Of a stretch of DNA of 50,425 nucleotides, positions 15,647 through 24,624 are shown piece after piece. The notes beneath the pieces were generated by a model, which saw only the letters and a list, made by a program, of their open reading frames with translations, was not told the DNA's origin and ran no database searches. A program made the translations under genes and the position numbers. Each line of letters opens with the position of its first letter. Position 1 is the stretch's first letter. The DNA lies in NCBI RefSeq assembly GCF_028689785.1, contig NZ_JAQVCN010000032.1, positions 1 through 50,425 of the forward strand. Direction: 5' to 3'. The DNA comes from Zoogloea sp. Its GTDB lineage: Bacteria > Pseudomonadota > Gammaproteobacteria > Burkholderiales > Rhodocyclaceae.

Positions 15647-17794
15647 TCAGTAACGGGCCCGCACAGTCAGCACCACGTTTCGCGGATCGCCATAGAGGTT
15701 GTAGGTGTTGGTGCCACCCAGCCGGGTGTAGTAGTCGCTGTCGAAGACATTGTTGACGTCCAGGGTCGCCGACCAGTTGCGGTCGATGGCGTAGCCGACC
15801 TGCAGCTTGTACACCGTGTAGGCATTCTGGGTGCGGGCCGCCACCGTGGAGGTGGCGGCCCCGCTGGCACTCGTCCCCTGCCCCTGGAGGCCGAACCCGA
15901 TGCTGAAGCCGCGCAGGGGGCCGCTGTCCGCAAAGCGGTAGCGGGACCACAGCTTGATCAGTTCCTTCGGATACCAGAAGCTCACCGGCAAGCCGGTGCT
16001 GGCGCCATTGTTCACCCAACGTGTGTCCATCCAGGTGTAACCGGCGGAGACGTCCCAGCGAGGCATGATCTGCCCCACCAGCTCCAGCTCGCGGCCTTTG
16101 CTCTCCAGCTCGCCGGCGGTGGTGAAATAGCCGGGATTGGCCGTATCGGACTGGGCCCGGTTGGTGTCGCGGATGTTGAACACCGAGGCATTGACGGACA
16201 GGCGGTCATCCAGCAACCCGGCCTTGGCACCAATCTCGTACTGACGCCCGACTCGCGGATCGAGGATGCTGTTGTCCACCCGCTTCTGGGTCTGGGGTAC
16301 AAAGATGTCGGCGTAGCTGGCGTAGAGGGTGAGTTGACGGCTTACGTCCCAGGTGAGCCCTGCATAGGGGGTGAACTCGCCCTCAGCCCGTGCGCCGCGC
16401 GCCCATGCCGTGGGGGTGGGGTTGGGGGCTGTCGTGCGGGACTTGTAGGTGTAGTCCGAGAAGCGGCCCCCCAGGATGAGCTTCAGCGGGTCGGCCAGAT
16501 TGAGTGTCAGGCGGCCATACAAACCGGTCTGAGTGGTTACGCTGTGGCTGCCGGTGCGATACGTCACTTCCAGCTCCGGCACGGCCGGGGGGTCGGCGAG
16601 GAGCACGTTGGTGTAGGTCAGGCTGGAACTGCCCGGCGAGTTCGGATTGGCACCCCGGCCGCGGCTGTCGAAGCTGCTGAAGTTGGCCCCGACCAACACG
16701 TTGTGCTCACGTCCGAACAAACTGAACGGACCGCCAGCGTAGGCATCCACGGCTTCATGCACGTAGTCGTATATGAACTCCCGGCGGGCATAGCTGGCAA
16801 TCACGTTGGTCGCCGGGTTGACGCCGGCATTGGCATAGCCGTCCTTGAAGAACTGGCTCTGATCGCGCCGCTGCAGCTTCAGGGTGGCGGTCCAGCGATC
16901 ACCGAAGCGGTGGCTCAGGTCGGCGCCGATATCGGTGGTGTCCCACTCGATGCGGTTCCAGTCCGGATACGGGTTGAAAGAGCGGGGCACCGACAGCTGG
17001 CGTCCATCGGTGTAGGTCGGCAGACCGGAAAACCCGGTCGAGTCATTGGTGAGATTGGCCACGAAGAGATTGAGGGTGGTCGCCGGGGAGAAGTCATAGT
17101 CCACGGTCAGATAGCCCAGCCACTTGCGGTCATGGACGCGATTGAATACGTAATCCCGGTCCACCACCGACAGCACACCCCGGGCGCGCAGGCTGCGGGA
17201 CTCATTCACGACCGCGCTCACGTCTGCCTCAAGTCGGTTGTTGTTCCAGGTCCCCGTGGAGGCCAGCGCCGATGCGGCGAACACATCATTCGGACGCTTG
17301 CGCACCAGGTTGACTGCCCCCGAGAAGGAACCAGCCCCCTGGAGCAGGCCCGCCGGGCCACGCATCACCTCAACGCGGTCGTACAGGGCCAGGTCGAACT
17401 GCTGATAGCCGGAGAGGGGCAGGGTGGACGGCAGACCGTCCTGCTGGACTTCGAGGGCGCCACCCCGCGAATGGAACTGGCCCTGGGTGATGTCGTTGGC
17501 GATGGCCTGAACACCGGTGATCTGGGACAGGGCGTCCCAGGGGGTGACCATGTTCTGGTCGTCCATCTGCTGGCGGGTCAGCACCGATACCGAGTTGGGA
17601 ATCTCCCGAGGCGACTGGGGCAGCTTGCCGGCCACCGTAGCCGTCTCGGCCCCGTAGGACGACACCCTTGATGCCTCCACCCTGACTTCGGGCAGGATCG
17701 GAGCGGGCCCAGGCGCCCCCTCTGTCGGGGAGGCAATGGCGCCTCCGGAGTGAATGGCACCGATCAGCGCGGCAAATCGCAGCGGAATATGCAT
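15647..17794 (-). CDS. TonB-dependent siderophore-type outer-membrane receptor
   Basis: A 715-residue receptor with a signal peptide (to about residue 22), a plug domain (~35-165: VSVLTRQQMDDQN, TPWDALSQITGV, VEVMRGPAGLLQGAGSFSGAVN) and a 22-strand-type barrel ending in VVLTVRARY. It resembles the FpvA/FhuE group that import metal-siderophore complexes. The terminal residue is Tyr rather than the usual Phe, which is tolerated. It is convergent with the NosR-like gene (45-base gap) and so is not in that operon, but it sits next to the only TonB gene in view. The substrate cannot be read from sequence: iron is likely, a rare-earth chelate possible. Confidence 0.9.
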   Translation of the reverse strand: MHIPLRFAALIGAIHSGGAIASPTEGAPGPAPILPEVRVEASRVSSYGAETATVAGKLPQSPREIPNSVSVLTRQQMDDQNMVTPWDALSQITGVQAIANDITQGQFHSRGGALEVQQDGLPSTLPLSGYQQFDLALYDRVEVMRGPAGLLQGAGSFSGAVNLVRKRPNDVFAASALASTGTWNNNRLEADVSAVVNESRSLRARGVLSVVDRDYVFNRVHDRKWLGYLTVDYDFSPATTLNLFVANLTNDSTGFSGLPTYTDGRQLSVPRSFNPYPDWNRIEWDTTDIGADLSHRFGDRWTATLKLQRRDQSQFFKDGYANAGVNPATNVIASYARREFIYDYVHEAVDAYAGGPFSLFGREHNVLVGANFSSFDSRGRGANPNSPGSSSLTYTNVLLADPPAVPELEVTYRTGSHSVTTQTGLYGRLTLNLADPLKLILGGRFSDYTYKSRTTAPNPTPTAWARGARAEGEFTPYAGLTWDVSRQLTLYASYADIFVPQTQKRVDNSILDPRVGRQYEIGAKAGLLDDRLSVNASVFNIRDTNRAQSDTANPGYFTTAGELESKGRELELVGQIMPRWDVSAGYTWMDTRWVNNGASTGLPVSFWYPKELIKLWSRYRFADSGPLRGFSIGFGLQGQGTSASGAATSTVAARTQNAYTVYKLQVGYAIDRNWSATLDVNNVFDSDYYTRLGGTNTYNLYGDPRNVVLTVRARY

Positions 17795-17825
17795 GAAGAC
17801 AGTCTCTTTGAACGCAATCTGGATG

Positions 17826-17854
17826 GCAGGGCCGGCAACAGCCGCCGGCCCTGC
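17826..17854 (-). terminator. strong hairpin between pirin and receptor genes
   Basis: An 11-bp perfect stem (GCAGGGCCGGC / GCCGGCCCTGC) with a 7-base loop lies 76 bases past the pirin stop and 32 bases before the receptor start. There is no T-tract. It may end pirin transcription or shape the receptor mRNA leader. Confidence 0.5.
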
Positions 17855-17929
17855 GGAAGGTGCGATTCTAGAAACATGTCCGGCAACGGGTTTGCGGCCT
17901 ATTGCCGCAGCCGCTGGACGCGAAGCCCT

Positions 17930-18631
17930 TCAGGGTGCCAGATCAAAGACCAGAACCTCCGCATCGTGTCCGTCGGCCAGGCCCAGCACGGGCTCGTTGG
18001 CCAGCAGCAATGCATCCCCGGCCCGGAGGGGCTGGCCATTGACGGTCAGGGCACCACGAACCAGATATACATAGGCCTTGCGGGCAGGGTCGAGGGCCAG
18101 GTGGGCGGACTCGTCGCCATCGAACAGGCCAGCGTAAAGGGTTGCGTCCGCGTTCAGGGTCACCGCCCCGTCGGCGCCGTCGGGTGCCGCCACCCGACGC
18201 AGGCGACCCAGCTTCTCGGCTACCGGAAACAACTTTTGCTCGTAACCCGGGGCCATGCCCACCCGGCGAGGCTCTATCCAGATCTGCAGGAAGTGGGTGG
18301 TGGCGTCGGCCGCGTGGTTGAACTCGCTGTGGCGTACGCCCGTGCCGGCACTCATGCGCTGCACCTCGCCCGGCAGGATCACCGTGCCATTGCCTATGCT
18401 GTCCTTGTGGGCAAGGGCACCAGACAGCACGTAGCTGATGATCTCCATATCCCGATGCCCGTGAGTGCCGAAACCGCTGCCCGGGGCGATGCGGTCCTCG
18501 TTGATGACCAGCAGGTTGCCCCAGCCCATATGGGCTGGATCGTGGTAGCCGGCGAAGGAGAAGCTGTGACGGCTGAGCAGCCAGCCATGATCGGCAAGGC
18601 CGCGGTCTTCGGATTTACGCAGGGTAAGCAT
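17930..18631 (-). CDS. pirin family protein (YhhW-like, bicupin)
   Basis: A 233-residue cytoplasmic protein with the pirin signature: RHSFSFAGYHDPAHMGWGNLLVINEDRIAPGSGFGTHGHRDMEIISYVLSG, which includes the His/His/Glu metal site (GTHGHRDME). The C-terminal cupin half has the MSAGTGVRHSEFN motif. Bacterial YhhW-type pirins can act as quercetinases or stress-related regulators. It is transcribed away from a LysR gene whose operator lies between them, so it is probably controlled by that regulator. Confidence 0.92.
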   Translation of the reverse strand: MLTLRKSEDRGLADHGWLLSRHSFSFAGYHDPAHMGWGNLLVINEDRIAPGSGFGTHGHRDMEIISYVLSGALAHKDSIGNGTVILPGEVQRMSAGTGVRHSEFNHAADATTHFLQIWIEPRRVGMAPGYEQKLFPVAEKLGRLRRVAAPDGADGAVTLNADATLYAGLFDGDESAHLALDPARKAYVYLVRGALTVNGQPLRAGDALLLANEPVLGLADGHDAEVLVFDLAP

Positions 18632-18705
18632 GGTGTGACCTCCTGTAATGAAGCCCAGTGTAGCGTCCGTTCCAACCCCGATGATCCAGGGGCTTTGATG
18701 GCATC

Positions 18706-18722
18706 ATTCAATTAATTTGAAT
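18706..18722. promoter_or_regulatory. LysR-type operator between pirin and its regulator
   Basis: ATTCAA-TTAAT-TTGAAT, a perfect 6-5-6 inverted repeat that contains the T-N11-A core of LysR boxes. It ends 14 bases before the LysR start codon and 75 bases before the pirin start, the usual place for autorepression and divergent activation. Confidence 0.75.
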
Positions 18723-18736
18723 CAAAACAACTGTCG

Positions 18737-19690
18737 ATGTCCAAATTTCGTCTCTCGCCCCGGGATGTCCTCACCCCCGACGCCCTCGCCATGCTCCAGC
18801 GCATTGCCGAGGCGGGGAGCTTTGCAGCCGCGGCCCGGGCAGCGGGCATGGTGCCCAGCGCCCTCACCTACCGGGTCCGGCAGATCGAGGATGCGCTGGA
18901 TGTGCTGCTGTTTGACCGGAGTTCGCGCCATGCCCGGCTTACGTCGGCAGGGGCGGAACTGCTGCGGGAAGGTGCCCGCCTGCTGGACGAGCTCGACGCC
19001 GTGGCCAACCGGGTAAAGCGGATCGCCACGGGCTGGGAAGCCCAGTTCACGCTGGCGGTGGATGGCGTCATCAACCGGACAACCCTATTCGAATTGTGCG
19101 AGGCCTTTCTCGCCCTCGAACCGCCGACACGCCTGCGCCTGCGGGACGGGATCCTGTCGGGAACCCTGGAGGCCCTCACCTCCGGACAGGCCGATCTGGC
19201 CATTGGAGTGGTCGCCGAAACGGTGATGCCCGAGAACGTCGAGTCCCTGCCCCTCGGCAGTCAGCGCTTCATCTTCGCCGTCGCGCCCCACCATCCTCTG
19301 GCCACGGCCACCTCAGCGCTGGACGACGCGACCATCGGCCGCCATCGGGCGGTGGCCGTCGCCGACTCCACCACCCGGGGCAGCGGCATCACCATCGGCC
19401 TGCTGGGTGGTCAGGATGTATTCACCGTACCGGGGCTCGCCGAAAAGCTGGAAGCACAACTGCGAGGCATCGGCGTGGGCTTTCTGCCCGAATGCCTGGC
19501 GCGCCCCTATATCGAATCCGGCCGCCTGGTGGCCCCACCGGTGGCCCGCCAGGAACGTGTCGCCCACATCCGCTATGCCTGGCAACGGTCGTCCGGGCTA
19601 TCCGGCAAGGCGATGGTCTGGTGGCAGGCCCGCCTGGCCGATCCGGTGACGAGGGAAGCACTGCTGGAACGCCGCTCCCTCCCACGATGA
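18737..19690 (+). CDS. LysR family transcriptional regulator (pirin-linked)
   Basis: A 317-residue regulator. The N-terminal winged helix-turn-helix reads LAMLQRIAEAGSFAAAARAAGMVPSALTYRVRQIEDAL (~residues 17-54), followed by LFDRSSRHARLTSAG. The remainder (~95-300) is a periplasmic-binding-fold effector domain. It is divergent from the pirin gene across a 105-base gap holding the T-N11-A palindrome. The effector is unknown. LysR genes are often found beside pirin genes, which supports regulation of pirin. Confidence 0.92.
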   Translation: MSKFRLSPRDVLTPDALAMLQRIAEAGSFAAAARAAGMVPSALTYRVRQIEDALDVLLFDRSSRHARLTSAGAELLREGARLLDELDAVANRVKRIATGWEAQFTLAVDGVINRTTLFELCEAFLALEPPTRLRLRDGILSGTLEALTSGQADLAIGVVAETVMPENVESLPLGSQRFIFAVAPHHPLATATSALDDATIGRHRAVAVADSTTRGSGITIGLLGGQDVFTVPGLAEKLEAQLRGIGVGFLPECLARPYIESGRLVAPPVARQERVAHIRYAWQRSSGLSGKAMVWWQARLADPVTREALLERRSLPR

Positions 19691-19859
19691 AGCGTGGCCA
19701 GGATCAATCGCAGCGTGGAAGTAAGGCAGGCCACGTCTCAATGCCCTGATGGAAGGCACGGCTGCCCCGTGTATTCGGTGTCGACCATTTTTACACATGG
19801 ACAGGAAGGCCATGCCCAATACGCCCGGACAGCCGCGCCGGCGCTGGGAAATTCACAAA

Positions 19860-19875
19860 GGGTATGTAAATTGCA
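19860..19875 (+). promoter_or_regulatory. sigma-54 promoter of the PEP-CTERM gene
   Basis: GGGTATGTAAATTGCA has the -24 GG, the ten-base spacing and a full TTGCA -12 element, with A and R matches in between; the -24 box is otherwise imperfect. It predicts a start near 19886, 49 bases before ATG 19935. About 90 bases further upstream CCAT-N8-ATGG (19785-19800) could be an activator site. PEP-CTERM genes in some floc-forming betaproteobacteria are under PrsR and RpoN. Confidence 0.65.
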
Positions 19876-19934
19876 TCAATCCGGAACTGACGGGGTCGCA
19901 CCCCTTGCGACCGTCATTTTCAGGACAGGAAAGC

Positions 19935-20585
19935 ATGTTGAACCCGCTGCGCACCCTTAAGAACTCAAAATCCCGACTTGCAGGCGGCATCTGCAGCCTT
20001 CTCATCGCTTGCGCATCCCATCAGGCCCAGGCGAGCCTGATCCAGCTGGACGCCAGCCAGAGCCAGGTGACCTACAGCAGCACCTTCGTGATCTGCGACG
20101 CCTTCGGCTGTGCCCCTCCGGCTCCGCAAACCTTCACGCTGTCGGGCGCCCTGCAGGTGGACGTGCAGAGAAAGACATTCACCGTCGGCTTCCTCCCGAC
20201 CGACCCGACCATCGAGGTGGACCTGATTCAATTCACCCCTGTCGCACTCAACCTCAATGGCGCGGACGCCCTGGGTTTCTCCTTCCCGACCTTTGTCGGG
20301 ATCCTGAACGGCAATACCTACGTGGGCAAGGAAGACCCCTGCACCCTGATGCTCCTCCAGGGCGTGAGCTGCATGTCCATGGGCAGCTTCGGTGATTTCG
20401 AGGCCACCTATGACGGGCATACCCTGAGCGTGGAAGGCACCGACCCCAACAATGGCATCTTCGATTCGTTCCGCTATCGCTTTGTCGGTCAGAGCATCGC
20501 CAGCCAGACCGTGCCCGAACCCGGGGGCCTGGCACTCACGGCCCTGGCCGGACTCGCCGCAATCCGGCGGCGCCGGCAGCGCTGA
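19935..20585 (+). CDS. PEP-CTERM sorting domain protein
   Basis: A 216-residue secreted protein starting at ATG 19935, preceded by GGAAAG. It has a signal peptide to about residue 33 (SLLIACASHQAQA), a beta-rich body with four cysteines, and a classic C-terminal PEP-CTERM tripartite tail: VPEPGG, a hydrophobic helix (LALTALAGLAAI) and RRRRQR. The tail directs processing by exosortase and export to the envelope or extracellular matrix; no exosortase is in this window. The body matches no family I can name. It has its own promoter and a strong hairpin after the stop. Confidence 0.9.
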   Translation: MLNPLRTLKNSKSRLAGGICSLLIACASHQAQASLIQLDASQSQVTYSSTFVICDAFGCAPPAPQTFTLSGALQVDVQRKTFTVGFLPTDPTIEVDLIQFTPVALNLNGADALGFSFPTFVGILNGNTYVGKEDPCTLMLLQGVSCMSMGSFGDFEATYDGHTLSVEGTDPNNGIFDSFRYRFVGQSIASQTVPEPGGLALTALAGLAAIRRRRQR

Positions 20586-20619
20586 GCGGGCCTGGCGCAA
20601 AGCCTGATCCCATATGACA

Positions 20620-20643
20620 GGGGCCGATACGCATATCGGCCCC
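20620..20643. terminator. bidirectional hairpin between convergent genes
   Basis: A perfect 10-bp stem (GGGGCCGATA / TATCGGCCCC) with a CGCA loop, 34 bases past the PEP-CTERM stop and 25 bases past the end of the convergent MaoC gene. There is no T-tract, but the position between two gene ends supports a terminator for both. Confidence 0.7.
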
Positions 20644-20668
20644 CGCGGTCACACGATGTCGAAGACGC

Positions 20669-21115
20669 TCAGCGCTTCGGCACCATGATCTCCGCTTCGC
20701 CTTCCAGCACCACCTTGCCCTTCACCGTGCACACGGTGTCGAACTTGGCCTTGCGCTTTTCGGGGGTGAGTTCCTTGATGGTGCAGCGGGCCACCACGGT
20801 GTCGCCAATCTTGACCGGCGCCTTGAACTTGAGGGTCTGAGAAAGGTAGATGGAGCCCGGCCCGGGGAACTTGGTGCCGAACACGGTGGAGATGAAGCCG
20901 GCGGACAGCATGCCGTGGGCAATACGGCCCCCGAACATGCTGGCGGCGGCCAGCTCTTCATTGACGTGCACGGGGTTGAAGTCGCCGGTGACGCCGGCAA
21001 AGGCCAGGATGTCAGCCTCGGTCACGGTGCGTGCATAAACACCGCTCTGCCCCACCGCCAGGTCTTCGAACTTGGCGCCGTAAAACTCTTCGAAGTCGTT
21101 TGTCTGCTCGCTCAT
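20669..21115 (-). CDS. MaoC family dehydratase ((R)-specific enoyl-CoA hydratase-like)
   Basis: A 148-residue hotdog-fold protein. Start ATG 21115 (MSEQTNDFEEF) follows GGGAG; an in-frame ATG at 21166 is less likely. The catalytic segment reads AFAGVTGDFNPVHVNEELAAASMFGGRIAHGMLSAGF, with the Asp/His dyad (DFNPVH) of (R)-hydratases such as PhaJ. Such enzymes hydrate trans-2-enoyl-CoA to (R)-3-hydroxyacyl-CoA, often supplying polyhydroxyalkanoate synthesis. The gene stands alone upstream of no obvious partner, so the exact substrate is open. Confidence 0.9.
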   Translation of the reverse strand: MSEQTNDFEEFYGAKFEDLAVGQSGVYARTVTEADILAFAGVTGDFNPVHVNEELAAASMFGGRIAHGMLSAGFISTVFGTKFPGPGSIYLSQTLKFKAPVKIGDTVVARCTIKELTPEKRKAKFDTVCTVKGKVVLEGEAEIMVPKR

Positions 21116-21208
21116 TGCTGCTCCCTTTGCGCGTGTTATTGGATAGGGTGAAGCCGTGTGGCCCAAGGCACATCAACAGCCTGCCCGGGACACTTCCGCA
21201 GCATACCG

Positions 21209-21227
21209 CAAAGCCGTGACGGCTTTG
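21209..21227 (-). terminator. hairpin past ureG
   Basis: An 8-bp stem (CAAAGCCG / CGGCTTTG) with a TGA loop, 14 bases downstream of the ureG stop. There is no T-run on the minus strand. A plausible end of the urease transcript. Confidence 0.45.
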
Positions 21228-21240
21228 AGACGGCAAGCGC

Positions 21241-21855
<615 letters not shown>

Positions 21856-21896
21856 GGAATGTCCTTGTGAGGTCTTGTCTGTGGATTCGGGAGGGG

Positions 21897-23177
21897 TCAG
21901 CGGGTAACAAGGGCCTGCCACTGGCGGGCCAGCCCGGCATCGTCGAGCAGCCCTTCCAGGGCGGCCGGCGCGGGCCAGGCGGGGTTGGGATAGGAGAAGG
22001 CGCACACCTCGTTCATGCAGGCGTGGGGGCGGATCAGCTCGCCGGCCACAGCGGCCCGATGGGCAGCGGCAATGCCCTCGGCCATCAGGGCGTCGATGAA
22101 GTCCGGGTCCCGGTCGAGCTTGGAGGCGTAGTCGAGGCGGTACGGGGCCAGGGGACCTTCGTCCCGCTGGCCAAGGCGCACGAAGGAGACGGTCACCGGT
22201 TTGTAGTCGGCCAGCGGGCCCTCCAGCTTCGGCAGCTCGGCCAGCTCGAAGGCGATGCGATTGACCACGTCGATGGCGCGCAGCTCCTGGGCCAGGGACA
22301 GGTTGCCGGCCAGCTCGTTGCGCCGGTCGGCCTGCTCGTCGGGCGTCAGGGGGCCGGTGTCGGGCCCCTCATAGCGGTTCGGATTGATCTGGATGACCCA
22401 CAGCAGGTCGGGCTTGCAGTCCCGCGGGCGGCCGATGAAGAAGTCATTGATGGGCGGGTTCTGGGAATACAGGCCATCCCAGAAATAGCGGGCCTCCCGC
22501 CGGCCCGTACCGTCACGACTGTCCACAATGAGGGGCTGGGCCACGAAGAGCTCGGGGATGCAAGCGCTGGCCAGGAGTTCATCAAGACGCAGGCCATCGG
22601 CCGGCCGGTCGGGGAAAGTACGGAAGGCGGTCTGGGGTTCGCCATCGGGATTGACCACATCCACCGCCCCCACAAACAGATCCAGCCCCGGCCGGCCGGT
22701 GAAGCGGTCGGCGTGATCGGGCACGCCGGTCACGGCACGCAGGTCGTCCTTCATGCGCGACTGCACCAGGGATGACATGAACGGCGAAGGCGGCAGGCTC
22801 ACCGATGGCAGGTAGTCCTGCCAGGCCGCCAGGGCCCGGCTGGTGGCGTTGCTGAAATACTCGCCCCACCAGAAGGCCAGCTTGCCCCGGGGGTCCAGGC
22901 TGGCCTTGTTGCGGTTCCAGTAGCGCAATACCCGGCGCGCGCCTTCGGCCCAGCTGCCGTCCGGCGCCTCGCTCCAGGCCATGGCCGCGGTGATGGCGCC
23001 GCCCGAAGTGCCCGACAGGCCCACCAGCTCGAACCAGCGCCCCTCCTCACCCTGGCTGCGGAAATGCTCGAAGGACAGGAAGAGGTAGGCCAGCACGCCT
23101 GCCGTAAAGGCGGTGTGGGCACCGCCGCCTTGGCAGGCGATGGCGAGTCGGGGAACGCGGCGGCTTGCAGTTGGCAT
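21897..23177 (-). CDS. patatin-like phospholipase inside the urease cluster
   Basis: A 426-residue patatin-fold lipid acyl hydrolase. Start ATG 23177 ([19 protein letters not shown]) lies 4 bases after the ureF stop; a further upstream in-frame ATG overlaps ureF. The oxyanion-hole motif is GGGAHTAF (residues 17-24), the nucleophile elbow GLSGTSGG has Ser58, and the catalytic Asp lies in the [12 protein letters not shown] segment. There is no signal peptide, so it is cytoplasmic. Such enzymes release fatty acids from phospholipids or act on storage granules. Spacing to ureF (4 bases) and ureG (41 bases) indicates co-transcription with urease accessory genes; why is unknown. Confidence 0.9.
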   Translation of the reverse strand: MPTASRRVPRLAIACQGGGAHTAFTAGVLAYLFLSFEHFRSQGEEGRWFELVGLSGTSGGAITAAMAWSEAPDGSWAEGARRVLRYWNRNKASLDPRGKLAFWWGEYFSNATSRALAAWQDYLPSVSLPPSPFMSSLVQSRMKDDLRAVTGVPDHADRFTGRPGLDLFVGAVDVVNPDGEPQTAFRTFPDRPADGLRLDELLASACIPELFVAQPLIVDSRDGTGRREARYFWDGLYSQNPPINDFFIGRPRDCKPDLLWVIQINPNRYEGPDTGPLTPDEQADRRNELAGNLSLAQELRAIDVVNRIAFELAELPKLEGPLADYKPVTVSFVRLGQRDEGPLAPYRLDYASKLDRDPDFIDALMAEGIAAAHRAAVAGELIRPHACMNEVCAFSYPNPAWPAPAALEGLLDDAGLARQWQALVTR

Positions 23178-23181
23178 GGTG

Positions 23182-23883
23182 TCAGGATCGGAAAAGCCGG
23201 GAATACTGGACCTCGTGCTGCGAACTGGCAATGGCCAGCCCGGGCTGAAAATTGCACCACGCCTCGGGCGGCAGGCTCAGCGCCTCGGCCACCCGCGCCG
23301 GCACCGCCTCGGCCAGCGTCGACAGCAGCCGCTGCCCGGCGGCCTGCCCCAGGGGCACGGCCTTGACCGCCGCCATCACCTGATTCTCGATCCACGCCCA
23401 GGCATAGCCGTTGAGGGCCGGCTCGGGCGCAACGCCCCAGGCCACCGCCGCCGCAGCCCACACGGTGGGAAAGACCGGCTCATGGAGGGCCCTCAGGCGC
23501 TCGACCCAGCCCGGCAGATCACGAAAGGCCGGCAGATCACGAAAGGCCGGCAGATCCACCAGCAGCCGCACCAGGGAATAGCCCATCTGCACGGTTTCGG
23601 CCCGCAACTCGGAAGTCTCCCGGCTGGCCAGGCACTGGGCGTTGAGTTCGCCCACGGCGGCCTTGTCCCCCTGCTGCCAGGCCACCATCAGGCGTGCGAG
23701 CAGCGGCAGTTCGTAACGGCCAAAGGCCCCGGCGAGAGCATCGCCGATCCACTCGCCCACCTGGGCTTCGGTCTTCACCGCCCCGGTATCCACCACCCAC
23801 TCCAGCCCCTGGGAATAGGTGTAGGCCCCCACCGGCAAGGCCGGGCTGACCAGCTGCATCAGGCGGATCAGCGGCAGGCTCAT
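23182..23883 (-). CDS. ureF: urease accessory protein UreF
   Basis: A 233-residue all-helical protein that joins UreD and UreG in the urease activation complex. The family opening is clear: RLMQLVSPALPVGAYTYSQGLEW, with the later GYSLVRLLVDLPAF and the C-terminal LASSQHEVQYSRLFRS-like ending (here AIASSQHEVQYSRLFRS), typical of UreF. An 18-base tandem repeat at 23513-23556 encodes a repeated LPAFRD and adds about six residues in a surface loop region. The translation stays in frame. Confidence 0.95.
   Translation of the reverse strand: MSLPLIRLMQLVSPALPVGAYTYSQGLEWVVDTGAVKTEAQVGEWIGDALAGAFGRYELPLLARLMVAWQQGDKAAVGELNAQCLASRETSELRAETVQMGYSLVRLLVDLPAFRDLPAFRDLPGWVERLRALHEPVFPTVWAAAAVAWGVAPEPALNGYAWAWIENQVMAAVKAVPLGQAAGQRLLSTLAEAVPARVAEALSLPPEAWCNFQPGLAIASSQHEVQYSRLFRS
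23513..23556. repeat. 18-bp tandem repeat inside ureF
   Basis: The unit GGCAGATCACGAAAGGCC occurs at 23513-23530 and 23531-23548, then 8 more bases at 23549-23556 (2.4 copies). On the coding strand it duplicates the hexapeptide LPAFRD. In-frame copy-number change would alter UreF length without breaking it. Confidence 0.9.
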
Positions 23884-23935
23884 GACTCACGCGCCCGCCT
23901 GAGTGGGGTCAGCCCCCGGCCTACCGCAGCTTCCC

Positions 23936-23949
23936 GTGGGGTCGAATGA
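23936..23949. repeat. half copy of the GTGGGGTCGAAT repeat
   Basis: GTGGGGTCGAATGA, the left arm start of the palindromic repeat found in full at 26843, 29956 and 44587. It lies in the 106-base gap between ureE and ureF. The second arm is absent. Confidence 0.6.
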
Positions 23950-23989
23950 TGCTGCCCCCATGAGGTGGGCTTTGAACTGGACTCACAGC

Positions 23990-24466
23990 TCATTTGTACT
24001 GGTGAATCTTCGCCTCGGTAGCGCCCCGCTCCGCATGGTGGTGACCATGGGCGTAAGCGCCTGCTTCAGGCTCGAAGGGTGCCGACAGGGCATGCACCTC
24101 AGCCCCCAGCCCCGTGAGCATGGTCTTCAGCACATGATCCGTCTGGATGCGCAGCCAGCCCTCACCCACCTGCACCGCCACATGGCGGTTGCCCAGGTGA
24201 TAGGCCACCCGGGCCAGGGCGAAGGCATCGGCACAGCGCGCCTCCAGCAGATCTTCCGGCGCCGACACCACCTCCACCACCCGCCCGTCCTGGGCCAGCA
24301 GGCGGTCACCGCCGCGCAGGATGGTGCCCCGGGGCAGGAACATTCCCACCTCCTCCCCGCCCACCAACTGGGTGCGCAGGCGGCTCTTGGTGCGGGCATC
24401 GAAGTTGAGTTCAAGACGCGCGGCCGGGGCCACGTCACCGGTGTAGAGGGATTCGATCAGGAGCAA
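23990..24466 (-). CDS. ureE: urease nickel metallochaperone UreE
   Basis: A 158-residue protein that binds nickel and hands it to UreG. The N-terminal domain (~residues 1-75) has the family pattern [38 protein letters not shown]. The C-terminal domain has [30 protein letters not shown], in which the His of the GNRH and DHVL segments are the conserved metal site. A modest His-rich tail (AHGHHHAE) follows. The start is 158 bases downstream of the inserted membrane-protein gene. Its length is typical. Confidence 0.95.
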   Translation of the reverse strand: MLLIESLYTGDVAPAARLELNFDARTKSRLRTQLVGGEEVGMFLPRGTILRGGDRLLAQDGRVVEVVSAPEDLLEARCADAFALARVAYHLGNRHVAVQVGEGWLRIQTDHVLKTMLTGLGAEVHALSAPFEPEAGAYAHGHHHAERGATEAKIHQYK

Positions 24467-24624
24467 GATTCAGCTTTCCTTGTTTAGTTTATTGAGGCCC
24501 CTGCTTTTACGGACAGCGGTGAAGGTCACTGCTGCACCCGCAAGGTGCGAGCCCCATGTGTGAGCCCGGATTGCAACACTGGCTGCGGTATTACCGTGAC
24601 ACAAGGGTTCTATCAGCAACACGG

